Of a stretch of DNA of 59,577 nucleotides, positions 7,300 through 18,600 are shown piece by piece. This stretch comes from Corallococcus carmarthensis. Its GTDB lineage: Bacteria > Myxococcota > Myxococcia > Myxococcales > Myxococcaceae. The DNA lies in the NCBI RefSeq assembly GCF_003611695.1, contig NZ_RAWE01000041.1, positions 1 through 59,577 on the forward strand. The letters run 5' to 3'. A model generated the notes under the pieces. That model did no database searches. It was not told the DNA's origin and saw only the letters and a list, made by a program, of their open reading frames with translations. A program made the position numbers and the translations under genes. Position 1 is the first letter of the stretch. Each line of letters starts with the position of its first letter.

Positions 7300-9737
7300 C
7301 GTCCCCGTGGCTACAGTGGTCCGGCCGCCATGGGACCTCGCAGTTCCAGGGCATCGACTACCTGGAGCTGAAGCTCCTTCCCGACGAGCAGGCGCCCACG
7401 TCGGCCACGCTGGTCGTCCACCTCCAGCGGCCCTGGGTCGCCCCCCAGTTCTCGGAGAAGAGCTTCGCCATCTCCGGCGGCCTGCGGATCACCGACGTTG
7501 GCTTCACCTACGTGGGCGAGGACGGCGCCCAGAAGACCGTCACGCTCGCGCTCTCGAAGGTCGGTGATGCGTCTGATTACACGTTGACGCTCCTCTCCGC
7601 CGGAGATGGGCCGTCCAGCCCGCGGGTCCACCCCTTCTTCGGAAGCGCGACGTTCGAGTTCACCCTGAGCTGCGAGCGCGGCGACTGCCGGCCGCTCGCG
7701 GAGCAGCCCCCGAAGGCGTTGCAGCCGCGGCCCGCGGTGGACCTCCTCACCAAGGACTTCGCGGGCTTCGTGCAGATGTTCGGCGACTGGGTGCGGGTGA
7801 AGAACCCGGCGTGGGCCGACCTGTCGCCCGCGGCGCTGGAGCGCGTGCTCGTGGAGTTGCTCGCGCACCACGGCGACTTCCTGAGCTACTACCAGGACCG
7901 CGTCGCCAACGAGGCGTTCGTCGACACGGCCAGCCAGCGGTACTCGCTCCGCCAGCACGCGGAGATCCTCGGGACCCGCCTGTTCGACGGCACCGCGGCG
8001 GAGACGCTCCTGTGCTTCCAGGCCCTGAGCGACGGCTACCTGCCCGTGGGCGTCGAGATCACGACCCCGGCCGGAGCGAGCGGCGCGGAGGTGGTGTTCT
8101 GGCTCACCGAACGGTCGCGGGTGCTCGCCGCGCACAACGTGCTGCCGCTCGCCGCCTGGCCCGGGGCGGAGGACGCCATCATCCCCGCGGGCGCGAGCGA
8201 GGTGCTCCTCTGGGGCACGATCGAAAACCTCTACGTGGGCCAGCCGCTGGCGTTCCTGCAGGGCAATCACTTCTCCACCACGCCCCCGGCCGAGCCCGTC
8301 CCCCCCGCGCAGATCGTGACCGTCACGGCCTTCCGCCACGAGCGGCTTCCCGGCTGGACGGCCTCTGCTTCCGACGCCCCGCACACGAACGAGTCCGAAG
8401 TCACGGTCGTCGCGTTCGAGCCGCCGCTCGCCACCGCTGTGCGGCCGGCGTGGGGTGAGCCGGACGCGCTCCGGATCCACGGTAACCTGGGGCGGGCCCG
8501 GTTCGGCCGGTCCCGGCAGGATCGCTACAGCCGCTCCGAGACGGCCTTCTCTCGCGACCGCCAGAGCTACGTGCTGGAGCGGAGGCCGGGGTTCTCGCAC
8601 CTGCTGCTGCGCGCACTGCGGCTGTCAGAGACGCAGGTCGTGTTCGAGTCCTCGGTCACGGCGGCGGGGCTCACGGTGTCCTCGGTCCGGGTGGAGCTCT
8701 CCATCGGTTCGGAGAAGTGGCAGCGGGTGGAGCACCTGCATGCCTCCCAGTCGTTCGACAGGCACTTCATCGCGACCTCCGACGAGGACGGCTCTCTGTG
8801 GTTGGAGTTCGGTGACGGCAAGCAGGGTCGCGCCGTCGAGGTGTGGTCCGAGGACGCGCTGAGCCAGGCGCAGCAGAACAGCGAGCAGCTCCCCGGCGAC
8901 ATCGTGGTGGACTACCGCACGGGAGACGCGGTCGCGGGCAACGTGGGCGCCGGCGTCCTGACGCGTTTCGTGCCCGGCCAGTCCTCCGTGGCGGGCTTCA
9001 CCGGGCTTCGCGGGGTCAACGTGCTCCCGGGCAGGGGAGGGCTCCGGGCCGAGACTCGGGAGGCCGTGCGCCTCCGCATTCCTGCGTCGCTCCGGCATGG
9101 TCCCGTCGAGCGCGCCGTCTCGCTCGCCGACTACGCCGCGGCGGCCGCCACCGTGAAGGACGTGGGGCGCGCGACCGCCAGGCTCCTGGGTGGACCCTTC
9201 AACGCGGTGCTCGTCCTGGTGGATCCAGAAGGACAGGCGGGGCTCTCCGAGCCGCTCCGGCAGGCTGTGTTCGACCGCATCGATGCGCTGCGCATGACGG
9301 GGCGGGAGCACTTCGTGAGCGCCGCGGAGTACGTGCCCATCGACGTGCGGCTCGGCATCTGCGTGGAGCCGGGTTCGCTGCCCCACCGCGTGCGTTCGGC
9401 GGTCCTCGCGGCGTTGCGCCCCGGCTCCAGCGCCAAGCCGGGCTACTTCCACCCGGACCGGCTGAGCTTCAGCGACGGGCTGGAGGTCGGTGAGCTGCTC
9501 GCGTTCGTGCAGCGCATCCCGGGGGTGCGGTCGGTCAAGGCCCTGCGGTTCCGCAAGCTGAAGGTCCTGTCTCCGAATGAGGTCGAGTCGCGCATCACGC
9601 TCGCGCCGACCGAGGTCGTCCGCAACGACGGCGACGACGACATGCCGGACCACGGCAAGTTGAAGGTCCTCGTCGTCGGACTCGACGCGGGCGTCACCGA
9701 GAAGGACTTCGTCATCGAGGAGGTCGTTGCCCCGTGA
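7296..9737 (+). CDS. Baseplate J-like protein 1 (Afp11/Pvc11-type putative baseplate assembly protein)
   Basis: 813 residues from a GTG overlapping the gp25 stop. Residues ~1-125 form an N-terminal beta-domain. The conserved wedge core begins around DLLTKDFAGFVQMFGDWVRVKNPAWADLSPAALERVLVELLAHHGDFLSYYQDRVANEAFVDTA (~150-210), the hallmark of eCIS baseplate proteins. The C-terminal ~220 residues (RIPASLRHGPVERAVSLADYAAAAATVKDVGRATARL, VLVDPEGQ, HFVSAAEYVPIDVRLGICVEPG) match the gpJ/T4 gp6 C-terminal fold. Wedges of this type form the iris ring around the hub. It is larger than P2 gpJ because of a central insertion (~210-560), as usual in eCIS. Coupled by GTGA to the next J gene. Confidence 0.85.
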   Translation: MTSPWLQWSGRHGTSQFQGIDYLELKLLPDEQAPTSATLVVHLQRPWVAPQFSEKSFAISGGLRITDVGFTYVGEDGAQKTVTLALSKVGDASDYTLTLLSAGDGPSSPRVHPFFGSATFEFTLSCERGDCRPLAEQPPKALQPRPAVDLLTKDFAGFVQMFGDWVRVKNPAWADLSPAALERVLVELLAHHGDFLSYYQDRVANEAFVDTASQRYSLRQHAEILGTRLFDGTAAETLLCFQALSDGYLPVGVEITTPAGASGAEVVFWLTERSRVLAAHNVLPLAAWPGAEDAIIPAGASEVLLWGTIENLYVGQPLAFLQGNHFSTTPPAEPVPPAQIVTVTAFRHERLPGWTASASDAPHTNESEVTVVAFEPPLATAVRPAWGEPDALRIHGNLGRARFGRSRQDRYSRSETAFSRDRQSYVLERRPGFSHLLLRALRLSETQVVFESSVTAAGLTVSSVRVELSIGSEKWQRVEHLHASQSFDRHFIATSDEDGSLWLEFGDGKQGRAVEVWSEDALSQAQQNSEQLPGDIVVDYRTGDAVAGNVGAGVLTRFVPGQSSVAGFTGLRGVNVLPGRGGLRAETREAVRLRIPASLRHGPVERAVSLADYAAAAATVKDVGRATARLLGGPFNAVLVLVDPEGQAGLSEPLRQAVFDRIDALRMTGREHFVSAAEYVPIDVRLGICVEPGSLPHRVRSAVLAALRPGSSAKPGYFHPDRLSFSDGLEVGELLAFVQRIPGVRSVKALRFRKLKVLSPNEVESRITLAPTEVVRNDGDDDMPDHGKLKVLVVGLDAGVTEKDFVIEEVVAP

Positions 9738-12253
9738 GCCGCCCACCGCGCTTCCGCACCGCGTACTCCACCACGGGCGAGCCCCTCGCGGGCCAGTCCG
9801 TGCTCGACTACCTGCCGGACGAATTCGCCGACCTGCTCGACGAGCAGCGGACGCTGGCCTCGCACGAGCTGGGCTTTCCACCCTCCACCGCGCAGGGCGA
9901 CTTCGCCGGCACGCTGATGGAGCTCGCGGCGCTCCTCGGCCACACGCTGGGCGCCTATCAGGACCGGTACGCGAACGATGCCTTCCTGGGCACGGCGCTC
10001 ACGGCGAAGGCGCTGGTGCGCCACGGACGCCGCCTTGGCTACGAACCTGGACCGGGCCTCGCGGCCACCGGGTACGTGGTGCTGACCCTCAAGGACGGTG
10101 TGTCCGGCACCGTGCTCCGGGGCCTGGCGATGGGCTCGGCGTCCGTGGGCGAGAAGAAGGCGCAGGACTACGAGACGACCGAGGACGTGGCCGTCAGCGC
10201 GGCATGGAGCGAGCTCTTCCCGTACGACGCGCTCGCGGTCCTGCCGCTCGCCGGCAAGTCGACGTTCGAGGTGGAAGGGACGGGCTTCGGCATCGAACTG
10301 GGCGACTTCGTGGTCATCGAGCGGGGCAGCACCCTCACCGCACACGAAGTGAGCGCGCCGCCCGTGGAGGATGGAGGACGGACGCGGCTCACGGTGAAGC
10401 AGCCCCTCACCGGGAGCAACGGCGACTACCCGGGTGCCGTCGTCTGGGCGAAGCCCGCGCACGACCTCCACCTCTTTGGCTGGGACACGCCGGCCTCCTC
10501 CTTCACGGAGGCGGAGCTGCAAGGCGGCGAGCTTCCGGCCAGCCCCGGGGCGTACCCCGTCCACGGCTACACCGTGACGCCCGCGTACGACGCGAACGAC
10601 CTCTATCTGTCCGAGGAGATCAAGAAGTCGGTCGCCGGTTCTCCTGGAGTCCTCGTCACCAGCGCGGGGCCCTCGGCGCTCAAGGTCACGGCGGAGACGT
10701 CCAGGAACGTCACGTTCTCGAAGATCCGCCACGTGGTCGTCCAGATTCCGGCGGACCCCACGAAGCCGACCGGGCCCCAGGTCACCGTGCTGGATGAGAA
10801 GCCCACCGTGAGCGTGGCGAGGACCGTGACCGCCATCCAGGCGAAGGCGGGCGGCACGTCCCTGGTCCGCAGCGGCCAGGCCATCCGGACGAGCCGGTGG
10901 CTCCTCGGCTTCGCTGTGAAGGCGCCCCTGGTCGCGACCGGGCCCAATCCGGTGACCGTCACGCAGCCCGGCTCGACGCCCGTCCGGCTCGACCGCCAGG
11001 CCGCGGATCTGGAGCCCGGCCGGCTCGTCGCGCTGGGAGAGCGCGGGGGGGCAGGGCGCTTCGAAGTCGTGCGCCTCACGTCGGTGGGGTCGTGGGCGGA
11101 CGGCGCTGGTGCCGTGCGGACGCAGCTCACCTGGGAGCCCGTGGAGCCGCCCGAGGCTGGCGCCCCGTGGGCGCTCGGGACGCTTCGCATCCTGGGCAAC
11201 GTCGCGCGCATCTCCCACGGGAAGACCGCGACGGAGGTGCTCGGCGGCTCGGATGGGAGCACGCCCTTCCTGCGCCTCCCGCTCAAGCAGAAGCCGCTCA
11301 CGTACCTGCCCTCACCGGACGGCGCCGAGCCCGAGTTGGAGGTCCGCGTGGCCGACGTCCTGTGGAGCCGCGTCGTGGACTTCGTGGCGGCGTCGCCGGA
11401 GGACCGGTGCTACCTGGTCCAGCGCGACGAGACCGGCACGGTCAGCGTGGTGTTCGGGGACGGCATCCAGGGAGCCATTCCTTCCTCCGGGAGGAATCAC
11501 ATCGCCGCGACGTACCGCACCGGCATCGGCCCGGATGGCGACGCGGACGCCTTCGCCGTGAGCCGGCTCAAGAAGGCGCATGCCCTGGTGGAGCGCGTGG
11601 CGAACCCGCTCGCGGTGAAGGGCGGCGCGGCCCCGGCCGAGCCCGAGGAGGTGCGCACACAGGCGACGGGCTACATCCGGACGTTCGACCGCGCCGTGTC
11701 CGTGGAGGACCACAAGCAGCTCGCGCTGCTGTTCCCCGGCATCGTGAAGGCGAGCGCGGAGTGGACGAAGATCGAGGGCGACCTGGAGGGGATCCGCGTG
11801 GTGGTCGCCGACGCGAAGGGCACGGCCGCGACCGCGTCCTCGGTGAAGGCCTTCCTCCAGGCCCGCCGTGACACCACCGTGCTGCTCGACGTGGTGGGCC
11901 CCGAGCTCGTCGGGCTCAAGCTCAAGCTGGTGCTGGAGAGCGACCCGGCGTACCTGCGGGAGACCGTCGAGCGGGCGGTCCGTGACGCGCTCTGCGGCAC
12001 CTCGGAGGCCGAGCCGGGCCTGTTCGCCTTCGTGGCCCGCGACCTGGGACAGCCCGCGTTCCTGAGCGAGGTCTACGAGCGCATCGAGCGTGCACCCGGC
12101 GTGCGCTTCGTCGAGCTGCGCCTGTTCGACACCCTCGAAGAGGTCGGCAAGGGCCAGCCCCCACGGGTGGCCGATACCGTCATCGCGTCGCCGAAGCAGA
12201 TGCTCGTGCTCGCGCCCCAGGACATCGAAATCCTTCCCCCGGAGGCCCCATGA
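9734..12253 (+). CDS. Baseplate J-like protein 2 (Afp12/Pvc12-type putative baseplate assembly protein)
   Basis: 839 residues, GTG start overlapping the previous stop, and stop overlapping the next ATG. The N-terminal signature LDYLPDEFADLLDEQRTLASHELGF...FAGTLMELAALLGHTLGAYQDRYANDAFLGTA parallels that of the preceding gene ('L-A-LGH-L--YQDR-ANDAFL'). The C-terminal third (GYIRTFDRAVSVEDHKQLALLFPGIVKASAEWTKIEGDLEGIRVVVAD, then AFLQARRDTTVLLDVVGPELVGLKLKLVLE) has the J-family ferredoxin-like layout. Together with the first J protein it probably forms a wedge heterodimer comparable to T4 gp6 dimers. The two share motif order but little identity by eye, so they are old paralogues rather than a recent duplication. 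Confidence 0.84.
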   Translation: MSRPPRFRTAYSTTGEPLAGQSVLDYLPDEFADLLDEQRTLASHELGFPPSTAQGDFAGTLMELAALLGHTLGAYQDRYANDAFLGTALTAKALVRHGRRLGYEPGPGLAATGYVVLTLKDGVSGTVLRGLAMGSASVGEKKAQDYETTEDVAVSAAWSELFPYDALAVLPLAGKSTFEVEGTGFGIELGDFVVIERGSTLTAHEVSAPPVEDGGRTRLTVKQPLTGSNGDYPGAVVWAKPAHDLHLFGWDTPASSFTEAELQGGELPASPGAYPVHGYTVTPAYDANDLYLSEEIKKSVAGSPGVLVTSAGPSALKVTAETSRNVTFSKIRHVVVQIPADPTKPTGPQVTVLDEKPTVSVARTVTAIQAKAGGTSLVRSGQAIRTSRWLLGFAVKAPLVATGPNPVTVTQPGSTPVRLDRQAADLEPGRLVALGERGGAGRFEVVRLTSVGSWADGAGAVRTQLTWEPVEPPEAGAPWALGTLRILGNVARISHGKTATEVLGGSDGSTPFLRLPLKQKPLTYLPSPDGAEPELEVRVADVLWSRVVDFVAASPEDRCYLVQRDETGTVSVVFGDGIQGAIPSSGRNHIAATYRTGIGPDGDADAFAVSRLKKAHALVERVANPLAVKGGAAPAEPEEVRTQATGYIRTFDRAVSVEDHKQLALLFPGIVKASAEWTKIEGDLEGIRVVVADAKGTAATASSVKAFLQARRDTTVLLDVVGPELVGLKLKLVLESDPAYLRETVERAVRDALCGTSEAEPGLFAFVARDLGQPAFLSEVYERIERAPGVRFVELRLFDTLEEVGKGQPPRVADTVIASPKQMLVLAPQDIEILPPEAP

Positions 12254-15200
12254 GCGGCGAAGGCGGTGACACCCCCACGCTCGACCCCGGCGTCCGTACC
12301 CTCGTCACGGACCTGCTCTATTCGCACCTGCCGGCGCTGTACCGCGTCGTCGACATGGCCGAGGGAACGCGCGAGCCGCGGAAGTCCCTCGCGCCCAAGG
12401 GCGTGGAGGAGCTCTACAAGTTCCTGCGCATCCTCGCCGCGCCCATCGCGCGGACGCGTCAGAACATCGAGGAGCTGCACGCGGACCTCTTCATCGACAA
12501 GAGCGCCGATTGGATCCTCCCGTACCTCGCGGACATGATCGGGATGAGGCTCGTCTTCCCCGAGGCTCCGTCCAACCGGCGCGACGTGCGCGGCACGGTG
12601 GGCTGGCGCCGCCGCAAGGGCACTCCCTCCATGCTGGAGGAGATGGCGGGAGACCTCTCCGGTCAGCTGGCGGTGAGCCGCGAGGGGTGGAAGCGGATCC
12701 TGCTCGCCCAGGACCTGGACCTCTACCGGCCCGAGCGGACGATCGCAGGGCTTGGGCCGGCGACGGTCGCCGAACGCGCGTCGGGCCCGCTCGATACGTC
12801 GTTCCACGCCGTGGATCCGCGCCGGATTGGCCGGACCACCGGGCGCTACCACCCCAAGCACGTCGCGCACTGGCTGTACCCGACGAAGCTGTTCCCCGTC
12901 ACGGAGGGAACGGCGAGGGACCGCACGCTCTACGACGGCGGCGGGGCGCCCAAGGTGGATTACCGGTTCGCGTTCAACCCGCTGGGCGCGGACGTGCCCC
13001 TGCGGGTGCGGCGCGCGTCGGCGGAGGACCGGCTCGCGGGAGATCGCGTGCCGCCGCTGCACTTCGCCGCGCGCCCGGGTGATTACTTCGACCAGGAGGG
13101 TGGCAGCGGCGCGCGCTTCACGGTGCGCTTCACGGGCCTGCCTGCCGCCGTCGCCACGGCTTCGAAGGAGGCGCGGGCCTCCATCCGTCTGCCCGCGGAG
13201 CGCGCGCTCGCCGCGGACCTCTGTGACGTGCTGCTCCTCTCGCACGTGGCGGAGCGGCTGTCGTCGCCGGTCCGGGTCGGAGTGATGGCCGTGCCGCTCA
13301 CCGGCGCGGATGCCAACGTGCCCAACACCGCCGCGGGCGTGCTTCGCGGCGAGGTGCGGATTGAAGCGCGCGGTGGGACATCGTCCCTCGGCGTGGCGGG
13401 GCCCGTGGCGGGCCCGTATGCCGTCATGCTGCGGCTCGTGGCGGACGGGGGCGCGGGGTACTTCCCGGGCGCCGTCATCGAAGTCGCCTGCCGCGCGCCC
13501 TCGGCCGCGATGCCGCCCTCGGATCAGCGCCTCGCCGCGATGGGGTTCCTCGCTGGCGCGCTCGCCGTGGAGCTCCCCGCGACGTGGGTGGTGGGAGAGC
13601 GGTGGCTGTTCGTCGCGGCGGACGGCAGCGTGTACGACGCGGATCCTCCCGGCACCGCGCTGGCCGTCACTCCCCAGGGGCTGCGTCTGCCCGGAGAGGC
13701 CCTGTCCGCGGGACCGGGACCGGCGTGGCCCCCGCTGCCGCTCACCTCCGAGCCCGAGCCGTGGCGCGGCATTCCCTCCGCGACCGCACGGGGGCCGGTG
13801 GTGGTTCACGGTCCACGCGCGCTCGACGTGTCCGGGGCTCCGGCGACGGCGGGCAACACCGTGGCGCTGCGGCTGGTGTTCGCGCTCCGGGTGAAGACCC
13901 TCATCCGCCCCTTCCTCCAGCTTGCATGGACGGGTTCGGATCCCACGGCGGTCACCGCGTGGAAGGCCTTCAAGGAGGATGGCACCAACGTGACGAGCGC
14001 GGCGGAGCTGCGCGCGGCGTGGGCGTTCTTCGCGCAGGAGAACGCGGCCTCGCGGGACGATGCCGAGCTCTGGCTCCGGCTGGAGTCCGATACACAGCGC
14101 ATCCTCCTGCCGTCCTGCGAGGTGTCGTTCACGAGCGACCAGTCGGAGGCGGTGCTCATCCATCTTCCGGCGCTCGAGACGAAGGTGCCACCGCTCGCGG
14201 GGTGGTCTCCGTCACTCGCCTTCGCGAGCGAGGCCGTGTCGGTGAGGCTCGACGGTTCGACGGTCTGGGCCGGCAGCCTGCAGGTGGCGCGCTTCGCGTG
14301 CGGAGCCATCACTCCCATTCACGAGGCGAAGACGCTCCGCCGCCGCCAGCTCCGGCAGCGCACGCTGTGCTGGTGGAAGAACGAGGATCCGATGAACCCC
14401 CAGCTCGGCCTCGCGACGCCAGCGGGCTTCCTGGACATCGATCCCGCGCACGGGCTGTTCTCGTTCGCGAAGACCGAACCCGCGGCGCCGTTCACCGTGG
14501 CCTCGGTGCACACGGGGGCCGCGGGCTGGCCGCCGCGCCCGGTCACGGTCGACTTCCTGGAGGGCTATTCGTTCCACACCGGGGCCCGCCCCGACGCGCG
14601 AGAGCCCCTGCTCGCCGAGGAGCTGCCAGCGCCGACGCGGCTCGTGCTCGGAGGAGGCAGCCTGCACCGGGGCGCCCCCCTTTCGTATCAGGCACTGCCA
14701 CGCTACTCGACGCTCGGGGAGGCGCTCGCCGCCGTCGTCGCGGATGGCGTGAAGGCGGCGGCGCACGAGGTCATCCAGCTTGAAGACAGCGCGACGTATG
14801 CGGAGAGCGCGCTGGTCTGGCCGGCCAACGTGAAGTCGCTCACCGTCCAGGCCGCGGAGCTCCACCGGCCCGTGCTCCTGCTCGGCGCGGCGTGGTCGAG
14901 CGGCGCGCCCCCGGCGTACGAGAAGCTGACGCTGCATGGGCTCGCGATCCGGCAGACCACCTATCCGGGGGCGCCGCCGGTTCCGGCCACGCTGGCCCTG
15001 GACCTGCCGCCCGCCACGGAAGTCGAAGTGCGGTTCTGCACCGCGCTGACGCCACACGACCTCTGGAGGTTCACGGCCGCGTCCGGCTCGGACACAGCGA
15101 TCCGCCTCTTCCGCTGCCTCGCGCCCAGGCTCCAGGTGAACGGGGCCGCCACCGTCATGGTGGAGGAGAGCGTGCTCGACGCGGCGGGCGGGGCGGCCGT

Positions 15201-15633
15201 CCAGGCCATCGACAGCGAGGTCCGCTTCGAGCGCTCGACGGTCGTGGCGCTGCGTGCGGACCTGGGCGGAGCGCCTGCGGTGGATGTGCGCGTCATCGAG
15301 GCGAGCGAGAGCCTCTTCACCGACGTGGCGCGGGCGCGTGACCGGTTCCACGGCTGTGTCCGCTACAGCCGCGTGGAGCCGGAGAGCCTGCTGCCCCGCA
15401 GACATCGGGTCACCGAGGACATTCCCCTGTTCGTCACGCGCGACCGGACCGATGCCGCGCACCTCCGTCTGTCCGAGGAGTGCCCGAGGACCATCGCGCG
15501 CGGCGCGGAGGACGGCTCGGAGATGGGAGCGTTCCACGGCGCGAGGTTCGCGCAGCGGGGCGACGCGTTGCTCACGAGGTTGATCGAATACACCCCCGCG
15601 GGGCTCCAGACGGGGCTCCTGCGGATGGACTAG
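12250..15633 (+). CDS. Tail protein I-like giant with beta-helix C-terminal region
   Basis: 1,127 residues starting in the stop of the J gene. Residues ~15-150 are gpI-like: LYSHLPALYRVVDMAEG, FLRILAAPIARTRQNIEELHADLFIDKSADWILPYLADMIGMRL, then RGTVGWRRRKGTPSMLEEMAGDL; this block attaches fibres to the wedge in phage P2 and eCIS. Residues ~250-770 are beta-rich without a clear family. The last ~300 residues show irregular short-strand repeats (TEVEVRFCTALTPHDLW, VMVEESVLDAAGGAAVQAIDSEVRFERSTVVAL) suggesting a right-handed beta-helix, ending in DGSEMGAFH...LLTRLIEYTPAGLQTGLLRMD. A similar tail motif is, from memory, common in this protein type. It probably links the baseplate to the next protein or binds a target surface. 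Confidence 0.75.
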   Translation: MSGEGGDTPTLDPGVRTLVTDLLYSHLPALYRVVDMAEGTREPRKSLAPKGVEELYKFLRILAAPIARTRQNIEELHADLFIDKSADWILPYLADMIGMRLVFPEAPSNRRDVRGTVGWRRRKGTPSMLEEMAGDLSGQLAVSREGWKRILLAQDLDLYRPERTIAGLGPATVAERASGPLDTSFHAVDPRRIGRTTGRYHPKHVAHWLYPTKLFPVTEGTARDRTLYDGGGAPKVDYRFAFNPLGADVPLRVRRASAEDRLAGDRVPPLHFAARPGDYFDQEGGSGARFTVRFTGLPAAVATASKEARASIRLPAERALAADLCDVLLLSHVAERLSSPVRVGVMAVPLTGADANVPNTAAGVLRGEVRIEARGGTSSLGVAGPVAGPYAVMLRLVADGGAGYFPGAVIEVACRAPSAAMPPSDQRLAAMGFLAGALAVELPATWVVGERWLFVAADGSVYDADPPGTALAVTPQGLRLPGEALSAGPGPAWPPLPLTSEPEPWRGIPSATARGPVVVHGPRALDVSGAPATAGNTVALRLVFALRVKTLIRPFLQLAWTGSDPTAVTAWKAFKEDGTNVTSAAELRAAWAFFAQENAASRDDAELWLRLESDTQRILLPSCEVSFTSDQSEAVLIHLPALETKVPPLAGWSPSLAFASEAVSVRLDGSTVWAGSLQVARFACGAITPIHEAKTLRRRQLRQRTLCWWKNEDPMNPQLGLATPAGFLDIDPAHGLFSFAKTEPAAPFTVASVHTGAAGWPPRPVTVDFLEGYSFHTGARPDAREPLLAEELPAPTRLVLGGGSLHRGAPLSYQALPRYSTLGEALAAVVADGVKAAAHEVIQLEDSATYAESALVWPANVKSLTVQAAELHRPVLLLGAAWSSGAPPAYEKLTLHGLAIRQTTYPGAPPVPATLALDLPPATEVEVRFCTALTPHDLWRFTAASGSDTAIRLFRCLAPRLQVNGAATVMVEESVLDAAGGAAVQAIDSEVRFERSTVVALRADLGGAPAVDVRVIEASESLFTDVARARDRFHGCVRYSRVEPESLLPRRHRVTEDIPLFVTRDRTDAAHLRLSEECPRTIARGAEDGSEMGAFHGARFAQRGDALLTRLIEYTPAGLQTGLLRMD

Positions 15634-15686
15634 CGCGCCGGGCCACTTGGTCCGGCATGACCTGAGACACCGGCGAGAGAACGACA

Positions 15687-18600
15687 ATGAAAGGTGATTT
15701 CACCAGAGGCCATCGCCCGGATGCGCGGCGCAAGGAGAAGTACCGGCGCGTGCTCCTGCAGGAGGGGCGGCTGGTCCTTGATAGCGATGTCGCGGCCAGC
15801 GTCGACGCTGCCGACACGCTGCTGCGTGACCTGGCGTCGGACGTGGGTTGCGAGCAGGGCAGTCCGAACCTGGGCTACCTCGCGACGCCGGGCCCGCTGC
15901 TCGCGGTGTTCGAGACGCTCGACGGCGTGACGCTGCCAGCACCGGGCGGCACGTTCGTGGCGTACCGCGACTACGGCGCGAAGTACCACGAGCGCTTCCC
16001 ATCCCTCTACGTGGGGGCGAAGGTGGCGGGTGGCTTCGTCTCCATCCACGCCCGCCGCAAGCTGGGCAAGGCCCGGTATCCGAAGGTCCGCCTCTGGCTG
16101 CGGGCCAACGCGAGCGTGGAGGTCAAGATCCAGGGCGTCAGCGCGGGGACCGTCGCCGCGAACGACGCGACCCACTTCAAGTTCTACGACGTCCAGGTGC
16201 CCGCGGGCGCGCCCTCCGAGTACGACACGTTCGAGATCGGCTTCTCCGCTGCGGGCGCCTCCAACGAGGCATGGCTCGGCTTCATCGAGGGCTTCGAAGC
16301 CGCCACCAAGGCGCCGCTGTTCTCGTACACGCGCGGCCGGTACTACCTGCAGGGCCTCGCGGTCGAGTCGGCCGACGACGGGATGTTCTGGGAGTCGACC
16401 TTCCCGACCAGCAAGGGCTTCGCCTCGGGGGACACGACGCCTGCCGCGGGGAGCTACGTGGTCGCCTACCTGGAAGGGTGGGAGCGGCTCATCACGCGCA
16501 TCGAGGACGGCGGCATCCTGGAACAGGCGCTGGGCGGCGTGCTCGACACGACGGTGCGCTCGAAGGCGGTGGGCCAGGTGAAGCTCGCCGTGTTCGCGAT
16601 CGACGGGACCAATCCGCTCACGGGCATGGACGACGTGCCGGCTGCGTTCGCGAACGTCGATGCGGGCACGGGCAAGCTGAAGCTCACCACCAAGGTGGCC
16701 CCGGACAACCTGGACCCCTGCGCGATTCCCGAGGCCGGCGGCTACACGGGCGCGGACAACCGCTTCTACCGGTTCGAGGTGCACAAGGGCGGCGAACTCG
16801 GGAACGTCGAAATCAAGTGGTCGAAGAACAACGGCTCGGATGTGTTCGCCGTCGCTGCCGTGGCGAACACGCTTCAAAGCCTGACGCTCGCGCCCGGCGC
16901 CGAGGTGAAGGACGGTGACCTCATCGAGCTGGTCGACGAGACCGACGACCTGGGCGACGCCGCCCCGGCCCAGGTCGCGCTCGGGACGAAGTCCTTCAAG
17001 GCCGCGCAGCGCTCGGCCGGACAGCTCTTCTACGCGGAGACGACGGCCACCTCCGGACAGCTCAAGCTGCGCGACCCGGTGACGCGGTTGCCGGTGAACG
17101 TGCCGGGGGACTTCGCCAACAAGGTCCAGGCGCCTCGCAAGGCGCGCGTCTGGCACGGTCTGCTCGTCACGAAGCCCAAGACGCTGGCGGACCCGCCCGT
17201 CACCGTGTTCGACCTGGGCGATGGCATCACCATCGAGCTCTCCGGCGCGGCCTTCCGCCCGGGGGACTACTGGCAGCACGAAGCGCGCAAGATCAAGGAC
17301 AACCAGAACGGTCCCTGGCAGGAGTCACCCCACGGTCCGGAGCGGCTGTTCGCGCCGCTGGCGCTGTTCCAATACACGGGCGAGACCGCGCCGCTCCTGC
17401 TCGTGCGCTGGTACGACCACCAGTACTCGGCGCTCTGCGAGCTGAACGCGGACGACATCGCGTACGACGGCGGCAAGGTCGGCACCGACGCGGACACCGT
17501 GCAGGAGGCACTCGACGAGCTGTACGAGAAGGAGGACGGCGGGTGCTGCGACGTGTCGCTCTCGCCCTCCGAGGGCCAGGCGGATGACACCGCTCGCATC
17601 CAGAAGGCCATCGACGACGCCGTCGACGGCGGGACCCTCTGCCTGGAGCGGGGCATCTACCGGATCCACGGGACGCTGAACGTCGTCGGCAAGCGGGTGA
17701 TGCTCGCCGGGTGCCCGCACGCGACCCTGCTCGGCCTTGGGGGCGACGCCCCGGTGTTCTACGTGCATGGGGATGCGTGCCTCACCCTGCGCGATCTCCT
17801 CGTCTTCGCGCGCGACACCTCGGGTCCCATCGTCCAGCTCACGCTGTCCGGGGATCCGCCGGGAGGCGAGGGGTCCGAGAAGGTCGTCCTGACGCGGCTC
17901 CGCCTGGAGCGGTCCGCGCTGGTGCACCCCGGGATTGATGGAATCGCGATCCGCGTCGCCAAGCCCGAGCTGCCGGTCCTCAAGCCCGGGGTCGTCACGC
18001 CGTTCGTGCTGTATCCCGACGCCCGGGGCGGCACGTCCATCCACGCCGAGGACTCCATCCTCCTGAGCACATGGGGCGTCCTCGCGGAGTACGTGTTCGA
18101 AGCCGAGCTCGTCGAGTCGGTGGTGGTCTTCGAAAAGGCCGGCCTCTACGCCAAGACGGTTGGAAGCCTGCGGCTCCGCGGCACTTCGTTCCAGGGCTGG
18201 TTCGATCAGAACCGTCGCAAGGCCCTCGCCGAGTCGATGGACGAGGAGCTCGAGAAGGCAGTCACGAAGATCCTCGAGTCGGACGTGCGCTACTTCTCAG
18301 GGGACAGCGTCGGCGTCGCGGTGGGAGGACTTGAGTATGGGCGGAGCGTCATCGAGCGGTGCGCGCTCTTCTGCGGAACCCCGGTGTTCCTCGGGTACAC
18401 GTACGACTTCGAATCGATCGGCAACGACTATGTGGGCTCCAGCATGAGCGTCCGGATCGACTACCTGCTGCGGGGCCGGATGTCCGGGGACCGGTTCACC
18501 GGGTACGACCCGGCCGGGCTCTGGCTCCCCTGGGTGGCCGATTCAGTGGACATCGAAGGGTGCTCGTTCACGGGCCAGCGCGGCATCCTCTGCGCGGCCG

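Noticed and set aside
9443-14163. Long open frames on the minus strand opposite baseplate and gpI genes (for example 9443-11218 and 12073-14163)
   Set aside because: They are mirror frames of GC-rich coding sequence, Arg/Gly/Ala/His-rich, with no domain and no ribosome site; the + strand genes have clear families.
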